Below, piece after piece: positions 13,119 to 15,007 of a stretch of DNA of 15,007 bases. Location: contig CAYUZY010000044.1 of the NCBI GenBank assembly GCA_964448645.1, positions 1-15,007 on the forward strand, given 5' to 3'. A program made the translations under genes and the position numbers. The stretch is from GCA-2719315 sp964448645 (GTDB lineage: Bacteria; Bacteroidota; Bacteroidia; Flavobacteriales; Flavobacteriaceae). The first letter of the stretch is position 1. Each line of letters opens with the position of its first letter. Under the pieces are notes generated by a model. That model was given only the letters and a program-made list of their open reading frames with translations, did no database searches and had not been told where the DNA came from.

Positions 13119-13805
13119 TTAATTCACAACTTCATTAAAAATAATGTCAAGAGGTTTTTTAAGTTTGTTTTTATATTCATTTAAAATTATTTCACCTTTA
13201 TCAATTATTATAATCTTGTCACATACTAAATCTATTTCTTGAAGAATATGTGATGAAAATAGTATTATTTTATTTTCACTAATTTTTTTAATTAAATTTC
13301 TAATTTCATTAAGTTGAATTGGATCCAAACCTGATGTAGGTTCATCCATTAATAAAAGTTCAGGATTATGAATTATTGAAGAAGCAATTCCTATTCTTTG
13401 TTTGAAGCCTTTAGATAAAGTTTCAATTCTTTTGTTAAGAACATTTCTTAAACCTGTTTGTTCAATTATTTCATTAAAATTATCAGATTTAACCTTATAT
13501 AAACTGGTAATGAATTCCAAGTATTCCTCAACATACATTTCTTTATATAATGGATTGTTTTCAGGAAGATATCCTGTAATTTTTTGTGCTTTATTTAATT
13601 CTTTTTTTAAATCTATACCATTTATACTTATTTCTCCATTCCAATTATCATAGTATCCAGCTAAAATTCTCATTAAGGTAGATTTTCCAGCTCCATTAAT
13701 TCCTAAAAGACCAGTTATTTCACTTTTTTTTAATTCTATAGAAATATTATTTAAGACTCTAAGTTCTTCGAAATTTTTATTAAGGTTTTTTATAATAAGG
13801 CTCAT
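13119..13805 (-). CDS. ABC transporter ATP-binding protein, GldA-like
   Basis: The protein is a single ABC ATPase domain of 228 residues. It has Walker A GINGAGKST (35-43), Q-loop region GYLPENNPLYKEMYVEEYL (78-96), signature LSKGFKQR (130-137), Walker B LLLMDEP (150-156), D-loop SGLDP and switch His186. The YLPExNPLYxEMYVxEYL and LHNP/IHNPELLLMDEP wording resembles GldA, the ATPase of the GldAFG transporter needed for flavobacterial gliding. It lacks the C-terminal 60-70 residues I remember in GldA, and no permease gene is next to it here. It may instead be another ABC-2-type exporter ATPase. It converges with osmC (11 bases between stops) and diverges from the pheA leader region. No promoter was recognised upstream of it. 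Confidence 0.85.
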   Translation of the reverse strand: MSLIIKNLNKNFEELRVLNNISIELKKSEITGLLGINGAGKSTLMRILAGYYDNWNGEISINGIDLKKELNKAQKITGYLPENNPLYKEMYVEEYLEFITSLYKVKSDNFNEIIEQTGLRNVLNKRIETLSKGFKQRIGIASSIIHNPELLLMDEPTSGLDPIQLNEIRNLIKKISENKIILFSSHILQEIDLVCDKIIIIDKGEIILNEYKNKLKKPLDIIFNEVVN

Positions 13806-13875
13806 AAATCATTTATTGCAATATAAATTTATACATTTAAAATAATATGATTTAAAGAAAAAAGTCATATAAAAA

Positions 13876-13906
13876 TTTGTTTTTGAAATTTACTCCCTTA
13901 AATTTG
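13876..13906 (+). promoter_or_regulatory. Bacteroidetes-type promoter of the pheA leader
   Basis: TTTG at 13876-13879 and TAAATTTG at 13899-13906 (consensus TAnnTTTG) are 19 bases apart, a full match to the Bacteroidetes promoter pattern. Predicted transcription starts at about 13911-13913, only about ten bases before the leader ATG at 13921. The rest of the gap upstream (13806-13875) shows nothing recognisable. Confidence 0.7.
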
Positions 13907-13920
13907 TTTTTTTAAAAATT

Positions 13921-13989
13921 ATGAAAACATATAAATTAAACAACTTCAGCTTTTACTTTTATTTCTACTATAAGGTGGATAGGGCTTAG
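13921..13989 (+). CDS. Phe/Tyr-rich leader peptide of the pheA attenuator
   Basis: This ATG-to-TAG ORF encodes 22 residues beginning MKTYKLNN. Residues 9-17 are FSFYFYFYY, so eight of nine codons in a row are Phe or Tyr (four Phe, four Tyr), with another Tyr at position 4. It starts about ten bases after the predicted transcription start, is followed by an antiterminator/terminator pair, and precedes prephenate dehydratase. This is the layout of amino-acid-biosynthesis leader peptides: shortage of charged tRNA-Phe or tRNA-Tyr should stall the ribosome in the run and permit read-through into pheA. The peptide itself probably has no other function. There is no Shine-Dalgarno sequence before the ATG, as for other genes here. 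Confidence 0.88.
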   Translation: MKTYKLNNFSFYFYFYYKVDRA

Positions 13990-14023
13990 TATTAATTTAT
14001 TTATAAAATTACATGTAAGTCCT
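13981..14023 (+). promoter_or_regulatory. Predicted antiterminator of the pheA attenuator
   Basis: AGGGCTTA (13981-13988), which includes the start of the leader stop codon, can pair with TAAGTCCT (14016-14023), the 5' arm of the terminator, in eight pairs with one G-U. The two structures exclude each other. A ribosome at the leader stop codon covers 13981-13988 and lets the terminator form; one stalled in the aromatic run (13945-13971) leaves most of it free. No energies were computed. Confidence 0.75.
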
Positions 14024-14044
14024 GAATTTCGGGACTTTTTTTTT
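14017..14044 (+). terminator. Intrinsic terminator (attenuator) before pheA
   Basis: AAGTCCTGA (14017-14025) pairs with TTTCGGGACTT-side bases (14029-14037) in a nine-pair stem with one G-U and a three-base loop, followed by nine T in a row (14036-14044). It ends seven bases before the pheA ATG and 27 bases after the leader stop, so it can only serve to stop transcription before pheA. It is the strongest terminator in the window. Confidence 0.92.
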
Positions 14045-14051
14045 GTAACTA

Positions 14052-14888
14052 ATGAAAAAGAAAAAATTAAATATAGGTATTCAAGGGATAGAGGGTTCTT
14101 ATCATCATATTGTTTCCAAATCTTATTTTGAAGAAAATTTTCATTTAAGAGAATGTTTAAGTTTTGACTACCTTGTAGAGGGAATTATAAAATCAAAAAT
14201 AGATAAAGGTGTTATGGCAATTGAGAATTCAATTGCGGGTTCAATAATTCCTAATTATGCTTTACTTGATCAAAATGAATTGATAATTGTTGGAGAGGTT
14301 TATTTTAAGATTGATCATAATTTAATGGCTTTAAATAGTCAGAAAATTGAGCAAATAAATGAAGTCCATTCTCATCCAATGGCTTTACTTCAGTGCAAAA
14401 GTTTTTTTAGTCAATATCCACATATTAGATTAGTTGAATCAGATGATACTGCAGATGAAGCAAGAAGAATATATAAAAATAATTTGAAAGGGATAGCTGC
14501 TATAGCAAGTTTAGAGGCTGCCAAATATTATAATTTAAATTTTTTAAATAAATCTATACAGACTATAAAAAATAATATTACAAGGTTTGTTATAATTCAA
14601 AAAAAATCAAATCAAATAAATTTAGATAAGATAGATAAAGCTTCATTAAAATTTATTTTAGATGACAAAAGAGGAAGTTTAGCAGCTGTATTAAATGCAA
14701 TGAGTGATTGCAAATTAAATTTGACAAAAATTCAGTCCTTACCTGTTATCGAAAAGCCAGGTAAATATGCTTTTTTTGTTGACTTAGTGTTTGATGATAT
14801 TAATGATTATTTGAAAGCCAAAAAAATATTAACTATAATGGCTTCTCATTTTAAAGTATTAGGAGAATATTCAAATGGAATACAATGA
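14052..14888 (+). CDS. pheA: Prephenate dehydratase
   Basis: This enzyme converts prephenate to phenylpyruvate, the committed step to phenylalanine, in the cytoplasm. The 278-residue protein has a catalytic PDT domain (about 6-182) with GIQGIEGSYHH, VMAIENSIAGSIIPNY (54-69), EVHSHPMALLQC (104-115) and NNITRFVII with the catalytic Thr177-Arg-Phe. An ACT regulatory domain follows (about 197-275). There is no N-terminal chorismate mutase domain, so it is monofunctional. In the ACT domain the Phe-binding GAL and ESRP motifs read GSL (208-210) and QSLP (228-231), as I recall for Bacteroidetes homologues, so feedback binding may differ. Expression is predicted to be controlled by the leader attenuator directly upstream. 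Its TGA overlaps the next ATG (ATGA). Confidence 0.95.
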   Translation: MKKKKLNIGIQGIEGSYHHIVSKSYFEENFHLRECLSFDYLVEGIIKSKIDKGVMAIENSIAGSIIPNYALLDQNELIIVGEVYFKIDHNLMALNSQKIEQINEVHSHPMALLQCKSFFSQYPHIRLVESDDTADEARRIYKNNLKGIAAIASLEAAKYYNLNFLNKSIQTIKNNITRFVIIQKKSNQINLDKIDKASLKFILDDKRGSLAAVLNAMSDCKLNLTKIQSLPVIEKPGKYAFFVDLVFDDINDYLKAKKILTIMASHFKVLGEYSNGIQ

Positions 14889-15007
14889 TTGAAAGAGCTA
14901 ATAGAATAAAAAACATTGAAGAATATTATTTTTCAAAAAAACTTAAAGAAATTTCTTCTTTGGAAAAAGATGGAAGGCCAATAATAAACATGGGAATTGG
15001 AAGTCCA
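14885..15007 (+). CDS. Aminotransferase class I/II, N-terminal fragment cut by window edge
   Basis: Forty-one codons are visible, from an ATG overlapping the pheA stop by four bases to the right edge. The start, MIERANRIKNIEEYYFSKKL, and the segment PIINMGIGSP are typical of the first helix and first strand of fold-type I aspartate/aromatic aminotransferases, where the GIGxPD turn follows. In this position it is expected to transaminate phenylpyruvate (and perhaps 4-hydroxyphenylpyruvate or prephenate) to the amino acid. Translational coupling to pheA is likely. The PLP lysine and the rest lie outside the window, so the function rests on fragment plus context. Confidence 0.78.
   Translation, partial: MIERANRIKNIEEYYFSKKLKEISSLEKDGRPIINMGIGSP

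Noticed and set aside
13402..13653. Plus-strand open frame inside the ABC ATPase gene
   Set aside because: Antisense to conserved Q-loop and signature codons, with no independent signal.

Overview
The window looks like a chromosomal segment of a small, AT-rich member of the Bacteroidetes, most likely a marine-type flavobacterium. Four things point there. Start codons are preceded by A/T-rich sequence with no Shine-Dalgarno motif. Several intergenic regions carry the Bacteroidetes sigma-factor pattern TTG/TTTG - about 20 nt - TAnnTTTG. The protein variants are of Bacteroidetes type: a GldA-like ATPase, a bifunctional-nuclease-UVR fusion, a K+-dependent membrane pyrophosphatase, an IQSLP-type prephenate dehydratase, and a stand-alone pyruvate dehydrogenase E1 beta. 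Genes are tightly packed and no stretch over 300 bases lacks a gene. I see no mobile element, CRISPR array, tRNA or rRNA.

Layout. Bases 1-867 hold the 3' part of a DegT/DnrJ/EryC1/StrS sugar aminotransferase (left edge cut). Bases 870-2239 hold a minus-strand folA-fabD pair overlapping by ATGA. Bases 2317-3348 encode a plus-strand class V aminotransferase-fold enzyme, converging with minus-strand thyA (3340-4164). A nuclease-family gene (4259-4882, minus) follows upstream of thyA. pdhB (5008-5988) and the membrane pyrophosphatase hppA (6064-8340) lie on the plus strand, and a deoxynucleoside kinase (8355-8960) on the minus strand. Then comes a plus-strand methionine/SAM operon, metK-metY-metX-osmC (9175-13107), a minus-strand GldA-like ABC ATPase (13119-13805), and the start of a plus-strand aromatic amino-acid operon: pheA (14052-14888) and an aminotransferase cut by the right edge.

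The two most interesting regions are RNA control elements in the two longest intergenic gaps. Upstream of metK (about 9077-9170) is a SAM-II-class riboswitch: P1 stem, GATTT...TTGCAA loop, GCTAAA strand and a covarying pseudoknot. It is followed by a set of mutually exclusive pairings that can either expose or bury the sequence just before the metK start codon. Upstream of pheA (13921-14044) is a complete leader-peptide attenuator. A 22-codon ORF has eight Phe/Tyr codons in a run of nine, its stop codon overlaps an antiterminator strand, and a strong intrinsic terminator ends 7 nt before pheA. Both elements start almost directly at the predicted transcription start of a consensus Bacteroidetes promoter.

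How the genes work together. metX activates homoserine, metY adds sulfide to make homocysteine, and metK makes SAM from methionine; SAM can feed back through the riboswitch on the whole cluster. pheA and the following aminotransferase make phenylalanine, and if the operon continues as in other flavobacteria, tyrosine too, which would explain a leader containing both Phe and Tyr codons. thyA, folA and the nucleoside kinase serve dTTP/dNTP supply. All functional calls rest on motifs read by eye; no database search or folding calculation was run.
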